Origin: Sphagnum compactum
Taxonomy: Eukaryota > Bryophyta > Sphagnopsida > Sphagnales
Direction of reading: 5' to 3'
Assembly: GCA_965153455.1 (NCBI GenBank)
Contig: OZ234497.1
Location: 6,944,001 to 7,008,000, forward strand
DNA: 64,000 nucleotides
This document shows, piece by piece, positions 36,588 to 48,700 of the stretch. Made by a program: the position numbers and the translations under genes. Position 1 is the first letter of the stretch, and every line of letters begins with the position of its first letter. Below the pieces are notes generated by a model. It was not told the origin of the DNA, did no database searches, and was given only the letters and a program-made list of their open reading frames with translations.

Positions 36588-37556
36588 ATGACGGACTTGG
36601 ATCGCTCTTGGAATCCTCTGGTCAGATTAGGGTTAGCATTCAAGAAAGTCCATGGACTTGCGCCTGGATTGCATCCTGATGATCTCGCGACGACGACGAC
36701 GACGAATCCTGAGACGAAATTGCAGCAGAGCCCTGCTCCTCTCGTTGATATCGAGGATGTGAGGAAGTTCCTGAGGAAGAAACTGGCACTCAAGGAGCCC
36801 GTTTCCACCATTCCAGGTTTTCTTGAAGCAGCTTCTACTTCTTCTTCTTCTTCTTCTTCTTCAATCCCTCCTCGCCTTGACCCCTTGATGGTCGCAGTAG
36901 AAGGAAGTAGTGAAAGATTGTCGTCGTCTTCGTCACCTTCCTCTGTGTCGTCATCGGAGCCCGAACGAAGAAGCGCGAGCGTTTCTAGCGGTTACGGTTA
37001 CTCCTCGTCGATGCCTGGTGCTCATCATCCCTCGCACGAAGCTGCATCTGGAGTGCATCCCTTCGAAATTGGAACAGTCGGACACGCTATCCTGGAATTA
37101 GATGACGCCAGACAACATCCTCCTTCTCCTCTGGATCCAGCAGCTCTGGATGGGGGCGGCAGCGAACAACAAAATGTGGTGGAATACAGCTGGTTTGTCT
37201 CTCCTCCTCCACAGTGTGATACCACGCGTGCGCGACTGGAGATGGAAGAAGTTCAAGAGTTCATCAGAAGGACCGGGGAAATGCTGCACAGGTTTCGAAG
37301 ATGGGGGCTTCCAGAGACCTCGTGGAGGAACAAGATGCCGTGGCATGATCCGCCGCCTAACTTCCTGGCCAAGGGACTGCAATGGCCACAAACCAATTTT
37401 GCATCCCAAGAGGAGAAGAGACTCCTGTGCACAAGGGCCAGAAAGAGGCGTCGCTTCTTGCTCGGCTCTCCACCCACCTGGTCTTTCATGGTGGCCAATG
37501 TGGCGCTCATTGCTGTTCTTGTTTACAACCCAGCTGCAAAGTTTCCTCCAGCCTAA
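36588..37556 (+). CDS. Unrecognised 322-aa protein with a C-terminal membrane segment
   Basis: The frame runs from ATG at 36588 to TAA at 37554-37556 without an intron. I do not recognise the family. The N-terminal part (MTDLDRSWNPLVRLGLAFKK) and an EDVRKFLRKKLALKEP helix look structured; residues about 75-150 are Ser-rich with a run of serines. A charged, probably helical segment follows (EMEEVQEFIRRTGEMLHRFR, then WGLPETSWRNKMPW), then a basic stretch (CTRARKRRRFLL). A hydrophobic segment WSFMVANVALIAVLVY near residues 298-313 lies close to the C terminus, which suggests a tail-anchored protein with the bulk in the cytosol. The frame remains open upstream to 36429, but the ATG at 36588 is preferred because the upstream part is a pyrimidine tract. 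Codon use and GC content match the neighbouring genes. Function is unknown. Confidence 0.72.
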   Translation: MTDLDRSWNPLVRLGLAFKKVHGLAPGLHPDDLATTTTTNPETKLQQSPAPLVDIEDVRKFLRKKLALKEPVSTIPGFLEAASTSSSSSSSSIPPRLDPLMVAVEGSSERLSSSSSPSSVSSSEPERRSASVSSGYGYSSSMPGAHHPSHEAASGVHPFEIGTVGHAILELDDARQHPPSPLDPAALDGGGSEQQNVVEYSWFVSPPPQCDTTRARLEMEEVQEFIRRTGEMLHRFRRWGLPETSWRNKMPWHDPPPNFLAKGLQWPQTNFASQEEKRLLCTRARKRRRFLLGSPPTWSFMVANVALIAVLVYNPAAKFPPA

Positions 37557-37659
37557 CTCTTGAGAAGAGAAAGAAAAATGTGAGCTTTTTTTCTGGACTT
37601 CAACCTCTTGTTTATTAACCTTCTTGTAGTAAAAATACACTGATATCAGAAGCTTCCTT

Positions 37660-38085
37660 TAATGTGTGCAATGCAGGGTTTTTGCTTCACAAATCTGCTC
37701 TGGATTAGGGCTTTTGCCAAGCACCTTTAGGGACCCATGTTTCAACAAATGATGATCAAAGTAGCTCGCATCACAGAGTTTTGCTTCACAAATCTGCTCT
37801 GGATTAGGGCTTTGCCAAGCACCTTCAGGGACCCATCTATCTTTCAACAATTTGATGATCAAAGTGGCTGGCAACACATAGTCTTGCTTAACAATTCTGC
37901 TCTGGATTAGGGCTTCTTGCCGAGCAACTTCAGGGACTCCCATCTTTCAACAAATTGATGATCAAAGTGGCTGCCAACACAGAGTTTTGATTCACAAATC
38001 TGCTCTCAATTAGGGCTTTGCCAAGCACCCTCAGGGATCCATTTTTCAGCAAATTGATGATCAAAATGGCTGCTATTGCCTCGAA
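37660..38085. repeat. Tandem repeat of about 100 bp, four copies, at the 3' flank of the plus gene
   Basis: The phrase CTGCTCTGGATTAGGGCTT (or CTGCTCTCAATTAGGGCTT) recurs at about 37695, 37794, 37897 and 38000. Each unit also holds CCAAGCACCTTCAGGGACCC and a TTTGATGATCAAAGTGGCTG phrase. The unit lengths are 99-103 bp. The minus-strand open frames across it reflect the repeat rather than a gene. Confidence 0.85.
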
Positions 38086-41000
38086 TGTTGTGAGTGTTGG
38101 ATTTCTTGCATGAATGAAGGGATAACTATCTGCGAGAAAAAAAAAGGAAGTTTGTCTTTGTAACTGCATGCTTCTCATGTTTTGATAGGTAAACGAAATT
38201 GAGTATGATAATAATAGTATGACACAGAGTTTGGTAGTTGCTTTGGAGACAGGTGCGAAGCAATATAAACTCACCTAGATGTTTTGAGCCTTGAATCGGT
38301 GTCAAGTGGCTGCCTCCAGTCAAGGACTCCCTTGCCACAACTCAGTTGCAGAGACTGTGGAAGCAGTTGCACCTTATTGTTCTTCACACAGCAAAGCTGG
38401 CCTGTCTATTCTGCAGATTGGCTTCAGACCATTTTCCAGGTGACGGAACTCTCTTACCAGTCTTGTGTCTACTGAGGAGTGATAATAAAGAGATAGGCAG
38501 TTTGAGGCTTTGTGCATTGCAGCGAGTGGGTTTTGTGTTAGTTATGCAATTGAGGCAAATTCCTATTTTTTGCTTCTTTGGCATAACTTGACACAGCCCA
38601 ATCTGAATTGTGGAGATGATACAGATGCTGAAGCATTATCATGTGCCTGTTCATCTTGTGCTGTTTGGGTTCAGCATGTTCATTGCTGTGGGCTAAGTGA
38701 GAAAATTGGAGTTCATTGGTCAAAACATAAGATTGTGTTTTTACATCCCATATTTTTTTTTTTCATCATTTCTTACTTTGAACTCTAATAACATAATACA
38801 TAATGAATAGCCTTTTGTCAAAAATCTACGATATTCTATCAATGTATCAATTTTGAATCCATAAAATTCATAAACCAAAGCAATCATTCCTAATAATGAA
38901 AACCCATGTTGGAATTGTTTTCTTTAGGAATGGAGGTTACATTTCAAGATTTAGATGCAAATGCAAAAAGCAAAAGGATCCCATTTTTAATGTGTGATGG
39001 GTGTTTAAGCTATTGCCCAAACATTTGGAACATGAAACCTTGGAAATGTATGAAAGTTGATTTAGCCATATCATGTTACAAGCAAACTTCAAGTTGTGAC
39101 GGAGTTATCATACACGTGACAACCTTGAATGGAATAACGATTTTGGGTGCCATTACAACAAACCCAAATCATCCTGAAGGCAATTCCCAAGATCCAAGGG
39201 AACTTTCTATTAGGTGCAATGCCATAAAATGGATTCAACTAATCTCACATCATTCATGTCATGAATTTTTTAGGCAACATTAAGGGCTTTAGGGTAATTC
39301 TCATACCCAATTAAGAATTAAATCCATCCATCAATCTTACTCTTCACCAATCAACTCCAAGGTGAGAATCTTTTTACCCAATTCAAAATCAAGTCCATCC
39401 ACCACCCATTCTCTCTAACTAGGATGAAAAAGGTGGATTTGCAAAAGAACCTATCAACTTGGAAAGAATAAGACACATTTCTTTTTATGAATAAAAAAAG
39501 TCGTCCATTTGCAAACAACTTGCAATAAGTCAAGGGTAAATTAAACAAGAGGTGTAAAAAAACTCAATGGTGGATTTGCTAAACTTCAAATACATTATTC
39601 AAATTTGAAATACATGAAAATTGAAAATTGAAATACATAAATATATATCTTTGAAATTATGGAAAATTGATTTACTATGGCAAGGATGTTTGTAGAAATT
39701 ATGAGAGACATGTTGGTGATGATGGTATTGGTGGTATTAGCAATGGCAATGGTAAAAAGGATTAGAAGATTTGACATTCCATTACACATTATAATTTGTA
39801 TTTTATGGCGCAACTTACGTTTCATTACATCATTACCCAATACAATTTGCATTCCATTACATGATTACAAATTTTATAGTATTTAAAATAGATGTACATG
39901 TAATCCAAACCAAGTAAAATATGCATGAATACTCATTTGAGGTGGTGTGCAATCATGATGTAAATAAAGCATCACGAATACACTTATCAAATATTTTGCA
40001 CATCCTAATTGTAAGGCATACATAACATCACATAACAAGTTCATTGGTTGGAAAACTACAATTGTCCAACACTATGGGTTATTTGATAAAAATTGGTGGG
40101 TTCATATCATGATGTTGCATTATGAATCCAAGATTAGATAATGCACTTAACAACTTGTTAACCAAGTATTTTTGATCCAATAATAAAATTTCATACATGA
40201 TTAGCAGACACTTGATACATGAACAATCTTTCACAATCTTTTAATATTAAGAGAACAAACTCAATATTATGTTACTAGCCATGTAATAGTCATAAAATTA
40301 ATAAGGATAATTTATTTCTTTGTTTTGTTTATGAATGCAAATTGCAATTAAATGATTAAAACACCTTTTACCACTTTTGAAGGTGTTACAACTAGCTAAA
40401 AGCTTCAATTCTTACATTCCAAATGTTTTTTAAAAATTAACTCAATTTTTGATTATATATCAAATTCAAATAAAACCTCTTAAGTAGACACAAGCAACAT
40501 GGTGTCAAAGTTGGAATTGTACATTTGTTAATGCTCCATAAAGCAACAAACTCCCCATCCTTTGAAGTTTCACCTACTCATCAATTTAACTTTGAAACTT
40601 ATAAACCTTAGAGCATAATTTTATTGAAAAGATTTCAAACTTGACAAAAACTACCTTATAATCATGCCCTAAAATTTTGTCATTAATTGTTGATTTGAAC
40701 TTACCTTAAAATTTTGAAGTGATATGGTGGTTAAAACTTTAATGCATCTCCATGAGGTTTTGGGTTCAAACCTTGATGGATGTGTGCATTGATGTATATA
40801 ATGTGTATATACATTGATGCATCATGTACAAATGTAGTATACAAACATATACATATTGGTGGTGGTAAATGGTGCCAAAACATTTTGTTGACAAAACCTT
40901 TAGAATAATTGTTTTATTTTTCATGGCATGTATTTTTGTTGTGACATGCCATGTATAAATACAATCCATGATTTCATCATTGAACAAGCTGAATAATAAT

Positions 41001-41694
41001 AGTACCTACATTATTATTTTAAAAGTTGTATGACAACATGGCATTTTTGTCCACATCATACTAATTCAAGAGTTCATAATATCCATGTCATAATTTTTTA
41101 AAAAAAATTAATTAGTGCAACATATGATTGTCCAAAACAAATAAAAATAATTTCCCTAAAAATGTCCTATTCAAGTACTTTATTTATACTAAAACCATAC
41201 AAGTTTGCATATTATTCAATTTTTGTTCCATTTCATTGAAAACCTAGTGAATTTGGGCAATTGCAAAGCCTATGATTCTTTCTTGTGAAAATAACATTGC
41301 AACTAAGGCTTGTAAGGTTTTGGGTGAAGATGTTGCATATTGTAAAGAAGCGATTTGAAATTATGTATTGTTATGGATCTTGAAAAATGATGAGTTTTTA
41401 AAATCAGTATTTTAGGGTTGGATGGCGAAAAAACAATGGTCTTTGTTGATTTTGAAAGGTACCCAATCACATACTGCTTCTGGGGCAGTTTGTAACACCT
41501 TATTGGGGAGTGCCAAGCCTTTCTAATTCATAAGAAATCATTGAGCCCAACATGCAAAGGTGCCACTAAGGAAAACCCTAACTTTGGAATAAGGAACTAA
41601 AAAAGGAGAGGAACACGGTGGGGATTTCAATACAAGAAGATGGTAGACATGCACAAAGTTCAATGCCTACAAGGCACATCATGTCACAATACAA
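38086..41694. other. Intergenic DNA without supported genes
   Basis: Between 38280 and 38720 the DNA is less AT-rich and contains overlapping short open frames on both strands without motifs; it could be a decayed gene or an unrecognised element. A plus-strand open frame at 38906-39283 (125 codons) with several cysteines (FLMCDGCLSYCPNIWN) is not assignable. The remainder is AT-rich. Confidence 0.45.
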
Positions 41695-41880
41695 AAAAAT
41701 GCTTGAATTGTGGAATGTGCATATCATAAACAAAATAATTTCATATTTAGAATAATGCATATTAGAAGACAAAATAATTTGATATTTTGGAATATGCATA
41801 TCATGAAAAATAATTCAAATTTCGGAACATGCATATCAAAAGACCCAAAAGATTGATTGTGGAAATGCATATTAGATGTT
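41695..41880. repeat. Degenerate tandem repeat of about 40 bp with ATGCATAT cores, left block
   Basis: About five units of the form GGAATATGCATATCA..AGACAAAATAATTTGATATTT lie in a row. The same repeat is found at 44285-44460 on the other side of the LINE relic, so the array seems to have been split. Confidence 0.7.
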
Positions 41881-43620
41881 ATTGCTATCTTGTGAATAGA
41901 AGTATGGGGCTAAGGGCCAACCCTGCTTAACCCCATGCACAATTTTGAAGGATATAATGATAAATCCATTCAAATTAATGGTTGTTTCTACATCACCAAA
42001 CAACAACTTGACCCTTGTGATGAATTCTTTGGCCATTGCATTTCCTCTAAAGGCAAAAACAAGAAATCCTAGTTTATTAGCTTGTCGTAAGTTTTTGTAA
42101 CATCCAACTTTAAGTACATAAGGGGCCAATTTGAACACTTGATTAATCAATTGTTTCCTAAGCCAAACTTACACTATAAAAAATATGTTGAAAAAAAAGA
42201 AATGTAAATTAGTTAGGGTCAATTACCTCTTAAAAAATCAACTAAAAAACTTTGGATTTGTTTTGCAATAGGTGTTTAATAAAATTATGGGGTGCTAGTT
42301 GCCAATATATTCATTCCCAACCTTGAATAGGAGGGTTATTAACTTTTGATTGACCCCATTGGGGAGGTGTTTTTCTTTAATTGTTGCCAAAATCATATGG
42401 AAGTAATCCTCCCCAATTAAATCCGAAAAATGAATTAAAAAATCCACCACTACCCCATCAACTATTGGGGATTTACCTTTGGGTCGATGCAAGTTATAGT
42501 GGCTCAAAAACGATAAGAGTTTCAATCCCAAAAGTTCATATAAATGGAAAAAATAACACTATAATGAAAAAAACATTAAAAACCAATGTTGAGTGGGCCC
42601 TATGTGATGATTATTCATTAATATAATCTATATGAAAAATTGCCCATTTAAAAAACTTTTTATCATATATGTTAGAAGGAAAAAAATATCAATCCAACAA
42701 AAAATGACCAAGATTGGGACTTTTGAAAATAAGGTCGAAATCTAATCATTCAAAAGTCAATAATTGTTTGTTGGTTAAAGTTTTTGTTGTAATTTTTTAA
42801 GTCCATATTTGTTTTTCCATCATGTATCATATATTGAGTCCCTATAAAAAATATTAGGATGAAATCATAATTAAAATGCATTTGAATGTTAATACAAAAC
42901 CCATATTATAATCCATATGTCCACTTTAAAAGTCCATCAATATACAATTAGTGTATGTTTATTGAATTTCACCTTCAATAAATATTCTTATTCAAGTTGG
43001 CAATTATAATCCATAAATATTTTTGTCAATTTGATGATTTAACAATGCATTTGTGGCATTTCAATAAAATACACTTGCAGAAAGTTCATAAAGGATGCAA
43101 AAACTGAACCATCTACCCCTTTAGCCATGGAAATGGTAGCTAACCTAAGTTCATCCAATGTGATCAATCTTGCCAACTAGTCATTCAATATGTTAGATAA
43201 TTTTTTTGGGACTAAACTAAACACTCGTTTTATCAATTTAACATGACTAAGGGACACCTCTTGGGCTTTGTAAAGCTCGATATTATAGTTGTAACACATT
43301 TTTTCCATTTTTTCTTTTGAAAGCATCTCTACATCTTCCTTTATGACGATAGAAATCATTACCCTACTAAGTTTCATCCATTATTAGAATTCTTGATTTA
43401 ATTGACCAAAAATAATCCAAAATATTAAAAAACCCATCTTGCCATTTTGGACAAGTCAATTTGAACATGTCTATTGTGATTAGGGTGATTTTTTTACTAG
43501 CATAATATGAACCATTTTGAGCAAAAAAGGTGGTCATTTTGATTGATGGATTGGCCATTTTGATTGTCAAATCTATGAAATCCATTTTTTTAATTGTTTT
43601 TACAAATAACATTAAATTGT
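41881..43620 (-). mobile_element. Decayed LINE (non-LTR retrotransposon) relic
   Basis: On the minus strand, broken frames appear in the correct order of a plant LINE ORF2. A tail of the endonuclease region (DLTIKMANPS) lies at 43612-43367. A linker typical of this family (ELYKAQEVS ... LVPKKLSNILND) lies at 43377-43177. The start of the reverse transcriptase (GKSPIVDGVVVDFLIHFSDL, then GVNQKLITLLFKVG) lies at 42531-42295. The palm motif region (VKLLFGDVETTINLNGF, then GVKQGWPLAP) lies at 42150-41872. Several stops and frame changes separate them, and the catalytic YxDD part is not found. The element is inactive. The relic lies between two blocks of a 40-bp repeat. Confidence 0.72.
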
Positions 43621-43789
43621 GGTAGGTAAGTATAGGTAGGTTGTAAAAATGTAAATAGGCAGGTGGTAGTCTAGCCTAGCTTACCTAACTTATTTAACCT
43701 AGTCCCCTAATTGTGCATATAGGTTGTAAAATATTAGGAATAAAACCTTTCACTTTTATAATAACTAGTGTGAATCTGGTGCATAATGC

Positions 43790-44240
43790 ACCTGTCGCCC
43801 GTGCTGGCCCCCCCCCCCCTTGCTGGCTCGGCGAAATTTCACAACTTGTTGAAATTTTTTTCAGGAATGAAACAAACATGAATTTTTTTGGTGATTTAAA
43901 CATATTTTCGCCATTTTTGATATAAAAATAATTAATTTAACCAAATCTAGACCCAGGCACATCCGAGGTTGCCACTTGTAGCAGCAATTTTGTAAAAATG
44001 CCCAGCAGGACAGTCCCCATTTAATACTAATTAATGCTTTGGGAACCACTCCAGTGGACCCAGTTGAGGAATTTGAAAAAAACAACCCCGCTTGGTTCTC
44101 CCGTTATCTAGCCCCCCCCCCCCCCCCCCCCGCCCGTGTTGGCGGACAAAATGCAAAAGCCGGTTCTGCAGCAGAATTGTCGTGTCAGACAGACGCACAG
44201 ACTAACTGAATTAATATATAAGATTAAGAAAGTTTTTACC
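43790..44240. other. GC-shifted segment with two poly-C tracts
   Basis: Poly-C runs lie at about 43809-43820 and 44112-44131 in otherwise AT-rich DNA. Nearby text is unusually GC-rich with CpGs (CTGTCGCCCGTGCTGG, GCCCGTGTTGGCGGAC) and ends in CAGACAGACGCACAGACTAA followed by an ATATATAAG stretch. This looks like an end of an inserted element, perhaps the 5' part of the LINE or a different one. I do not recognise it. Confidence 0.5.
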
Positions 44241-44284
44241 GCTGGACCACACCTTCATATGATAATAAAATTTTCAAGGTTTCA

Positions 44285-44460
44285 CATTTGACCAAGTACA
44301 TTTTGGATTATGCATATCAAAGGACAAAAGAATTCCATATTTAGGAATATGCATTTAAGAAAACATATAATTTCATATGGTGGGGTGTGCATATCAAAAA
44401 ATAAAAATAAAAATTGTAAAGTACACATATCAAATAACCAACTTCAAAGCATGCAAATTG
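44285..44460. repeat. Degenerate tandem repeat with ATGCATAT cores, right block
   Basis: Units such as GGATTATGCATATCAAAGGAC and GGAATATGCATTTAAGAAAAC correspond to those at 41695-41880. The two blocks bracket the LINE relic and the poly-C segment, which suggests insertion of about 2.4 kb into one array. Confidence 0.65.
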
Positions 44461-45290
44461 TCCAATAACATGAGGTTTTAACTATTTAAGGTTTGCATGT
44501 TTAGTTGCAAAACTTCTAAAATGCCTAGGTTAGATTAATTGAGGCCCAATTTGAAGATGACAATTACCAAACCCAATTATCGAAATTGCAAACTTGGATT
44601 TCAAACATTAGTTTTACCCTAAATGCTTTATAAGAAAACCAATTCGGATAGAAATACAAAAAAGAAGAAAACAATTGGAGAGTTTTGGAACTTTCCACTA
44701 ATAGAAACATGGTTTCTATGAAAGGAAAATTTAATTAAAAAAGACCCCATTTAAACATAAGAAAAACCCTTTGTTGTTTTAGATAAGATGTTTTTAACAT
44801 GTCCATTGTGACTAGGTGGTCATTTTGACTAGTGGGCAATGGATCATTTGACTAGTCAAATTAAAATAATTTATTTTCAAAAATAAAAATTACGATGGTA
44901 GGTAGGTCGGAAAAAGGTAGGTAATTCAGGAATAGCTTAGTTTACTTACGCAACCTAGTGTTAAGGGGTTAGGCTAAGTAAACCCTTTTGACTGCGATCT
45001 GAGGCCTTAGCCTGGTCAAAGACAGTGACTTTTTGCCCATTTTTGGTTTGTGTTATGGTGCCTGCCCACAACCAAGTCTGGTGTTTGTGAAGGAATTGGG
45101 GCAACCTGTAATTGATGGCCAGGCTGATTTAATGGTTTTAACTTTTTGCACCTACGTTAGTACATTCACCGTCGTGAATGAGCCCTTTTCCCGATAATAA
45201 CATCAAAGAAATGTTAAATTTGAACTCCGAGACCCTGATTTAGTCTAAGGCCCGCTTTACACTAGCAGTCAGGGCTGAAAAAACTGGGCA
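44461..45290. other. Intergenic DNA with TAGGTA-rich patch
   Basis: Nothing coding is supported. The patch at 44890-44960 shares TAGGTAGGT words with 17580-18355 and 43620-43700. GC content rises from about 44,980 onward. Confidence 0.45.
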
Positions 45291-45735
45291 ACTTGCTAAA
45301 TCACCCCCCGCCCCCCCCCCGCCCCCTGGGATTCATTCCCAGTCTCTCTCCCAGTACTGAGTCGCATTCTTTTCATTCATACAACCTGCAAAAAGAAATT
45401 CGGATCTTGCTCAGAATTGTGTTGCTCAATGTGCTTGGATTGTCTCTTTCAGGATTGCAGTTCAACCTGCAAGTGGAGGACTATGCCCATCTGAAGCTCT
45501 GGGCATCACTTCCGGGTTGCCAAGCCGTGTTATCAATCTCCTCAACACTGATGTTATAATCATGATTGGTCTTTGCTTGATCACAAACAGCCAATAGATT
45601 GTGCAACAAAAGTTTGCACCTCTGGCAAACACTCCCTCATCACTAGGCTCTGAAGCTTCTTGATCTTGTTTCTTTACATAACAATGCTTGGTGGTCGTTG
45701 GTCTTTGTGATGATGTGACTTCATTCTTCATGATC
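45291..45735. other. Less AT-rich island with a poly-C tract; possible gene fragment
   Basis: A poly-C run interrupted by G lies at 45304-45326. The following 400 bp have balanced base composition, like the real exons of the window. On the minus strand an 89-codon frame (45731-45462) and an alternative frame with a helical KIKKLQSLVMRECLPEVQTF segment are both open, but I recognise no family and cannot place splice sites. It could be a fragment of a gene captured by an element. Confidence 0.3.
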
Positions 45736-48700
45736 CCTCTCAGGCTAATTTTAAAAAAAGGTCATTACATATGACAACAATACCCGTTGTGATGTCAGAC
45801 ATTGAAAAAACCATTACTCCCAAATGCCTTAAGGAAAAGAAACAAATGCAACATGAAATGTGTAAACAAAAAATGACAACCCAATTGAAATAATGATGAT
45901 TCAAACAATCCATGAATAATGATGATGTCATACATTACTGGCATGAAAAATTTCAATTAACAAACAAAGATAAAAACATATTTCTTAATTCAAATGGATG
46001 TTAAACAACCAACATTTGAGAATGGCTATGCAAATATTACATAAAGACTAATTACAATCTCTAAGATATGAACAACAAACTTACACAATCATGGGAACAA
46101 TAGACAAAATTGTTAGAAAATCCTTTCAACATGTTTTCATCAACAATAATCATTGGATTTTAATCAAAATAAACACTTTTGCACTATTCACATTGTACAA
46201 TATATTATTAAAATATACCATTAACAAAACTATTGCTCAATGACATCATACAATTATTTTAAAAATTAACAAATGTTGAACAATTGTTATACAAATATGC
46301 AAATGTTCATCATGTGGTTTTTTTATAGTATCGTATGCAACAAATATAACATTTGGAATTGATACAAAAAAATCAAAATATATTTTATCACAAATTTGAT
46401 TACATTTTAGAAACAATATAAATAACAATATTATTTATCCTTTTCCAAAATACCCAAACCAACAACAACAACAATGTTAAATCTAAAAAGAAACACATTG
46501 GCCACACTAATAAAGTTGCATATACATGATTATTTATTTTTTTCAAGATTTCTTAAAACCATGAACAAGTATCATAACTAAATTTTTAATTTAACATAAT
46601 GTTCAAAATTGGCATGATAAGCCATGTGGGTTTGGTGAACTGGCTATATTTATAGCCAAATAACTAGAACTATGTCGAGGCTTTGAAAACTTTAGATTCC
46701 TTTGTGCATGTGATTATTTTTAAATGCATCATTCACTAATTTCACCATATTCAACCATTATAATTTTAGATTTAATGGCCTATTCAAATTATGATTATAG
46801 GTGAAATCCATTATTGCATTATGAAAACCTTCGACAAATCATTGAATGTAAAAAAATATTAATGGAACAAGATGACATATAGTGAAATTTACAAATTTTA
46901 TCTTTTGAAAAGATATCCAATTGAAGAAAATTTTAATTCAATAATTTTTAAAGAGGTCTTAAATGGGAATGTACGTTTGTTTGTTGTAAATGAAACGGAT
47001 GTTTTGGTCCAATAGTGACTTTAAGATGTATTAGGCACCATCAAATTATGCAACCATGAGTACATTACTATTAGGTAGAATGTTCAGTGTTAGTTTTAGT
47101 GGTAGATGTGTTCAATGAGCCTAAAGTCAAAATATAGTTTGTTACTATGTGTAATTTTTTTGTTAATTATGTTATGATTAAACATTCACCAACTAAATTG
47201 TATATCAAAATGTACCACCCAATTTTGTAATCAAATTTTTTTTATTTTCAACTTTTGTAATCAAATTGCTTCCAAATTTTCTAGTTGCAATTGTATATTC
47301 ACATGGTTGCACATGATTATAACATATTCACTTGTATAATCCAATGTTTGGTCTTAGGGATGAAATATTTTGACTTTAAGTCAACTATAATCTATTTTAT
47401 TTCAACTAATGTTGACGACATTTGAGTTGACCCCTCAACTTTAATGGTAAAGATGTAGACATTTGTAACACATGGATGCATACATCTTGGCTATGTGGCA
47501 TCATCCAATTCAACAAGTTTAAAATATTTTTGGACAAGAAACCATTTCATTTTTCCATGATTTGATGACATGGCAAAAAGTGATCCATTAAGTTATCTTA
47601 ATCTAGACAATTTGATGTTATAACACAAGGATAGATGATATGACACATAAGCAATTGAAGTTTATCCACCCATGCCACATCAACTAATTATAGTTGAAAA
47701 CATGTTCAATTACATAGTATAACCAACTTCATCACTTCCTGCAAAATTAAGATCATAATTTTTAGTTTTTGATGCAACTGTTATTTTATAATATAGATTT
47801 GGAACATATTTCGAATTAAGAAGGTGCCAAGTATATTTTGATGCCAAGGTTTCGATCAAATGCATGATGCTTGTGAAATGTTTGATTTTTCCTTATAGAT
47901 TCCCAAAAGGACAAGTTCAACACCTCCTAACTTTGACAAGCTGATTCCTTAGCATGTAAAAAATCAATAACTCTTGTAGGAACATCCATCCTATCATGAA
48001 GACTTTTGCCTTTGCTTTTTAGAATCCCCACAAGTGCATGAGGAATTTTATGTTGGAGGAGATGAACTTGGGCTGTGCGTGGGAGAATGGAACGACCAAA
48101 TTTGGCATCTGATCATCAGTGAATGCAAGCCAATATGCAAGAACCAACAACATCCTTAACTGTTGCATCCATAGAACCACCACAAATGTAGGAGCAGCAT
48201 CAAGCTCATCATCCTCACCAACAAGGGATCCTCCAACAAAGCTCAAGTTAGACAATGAAGACTTTTAATAAATCAACAATGCCTCTACAAACCCACCACC
48301 ATGCTCCTCCCCCAATCCTACATGTGAGTCATAGTTTGACAAGGAAGCCTCCTCCCCCAAGACTCTCAAGTTCTTTTCAGTATGGCCATCTTCTTCCTCC
48401 TTCAATAGACCAAGTCAAGCAACCACACCTGAGCAATGCTACCCATCATCTTGTCCACCTAGGAACTAAGGAGGAATTTTGGTCCCACACTAAGGTGAAA
48501 AATGAACTTGAGTCTTTTCATAATGAGAATGGTCATTTACAAAATCATTTTGCTCTTGCTCTTCTTTTGGCAATAGTAAACCCTAGCCATAAGCCACCAC
48601 ATCAGTACAAAGTCCATAACAGCCTATTGGGTGGAGTTTCATAGCAACATCAAGCTACATCATCAATCGTGAACAAATATCCTTCACGACAAGTTGAGGA

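Noticed and set aside
37098-37640. Overlapping frames of 180 codons (minus) and 153 codons (plus, 37102-37563)
   Set aside because: They are shadows of the better supported plus-strand gene at 36588-37556.
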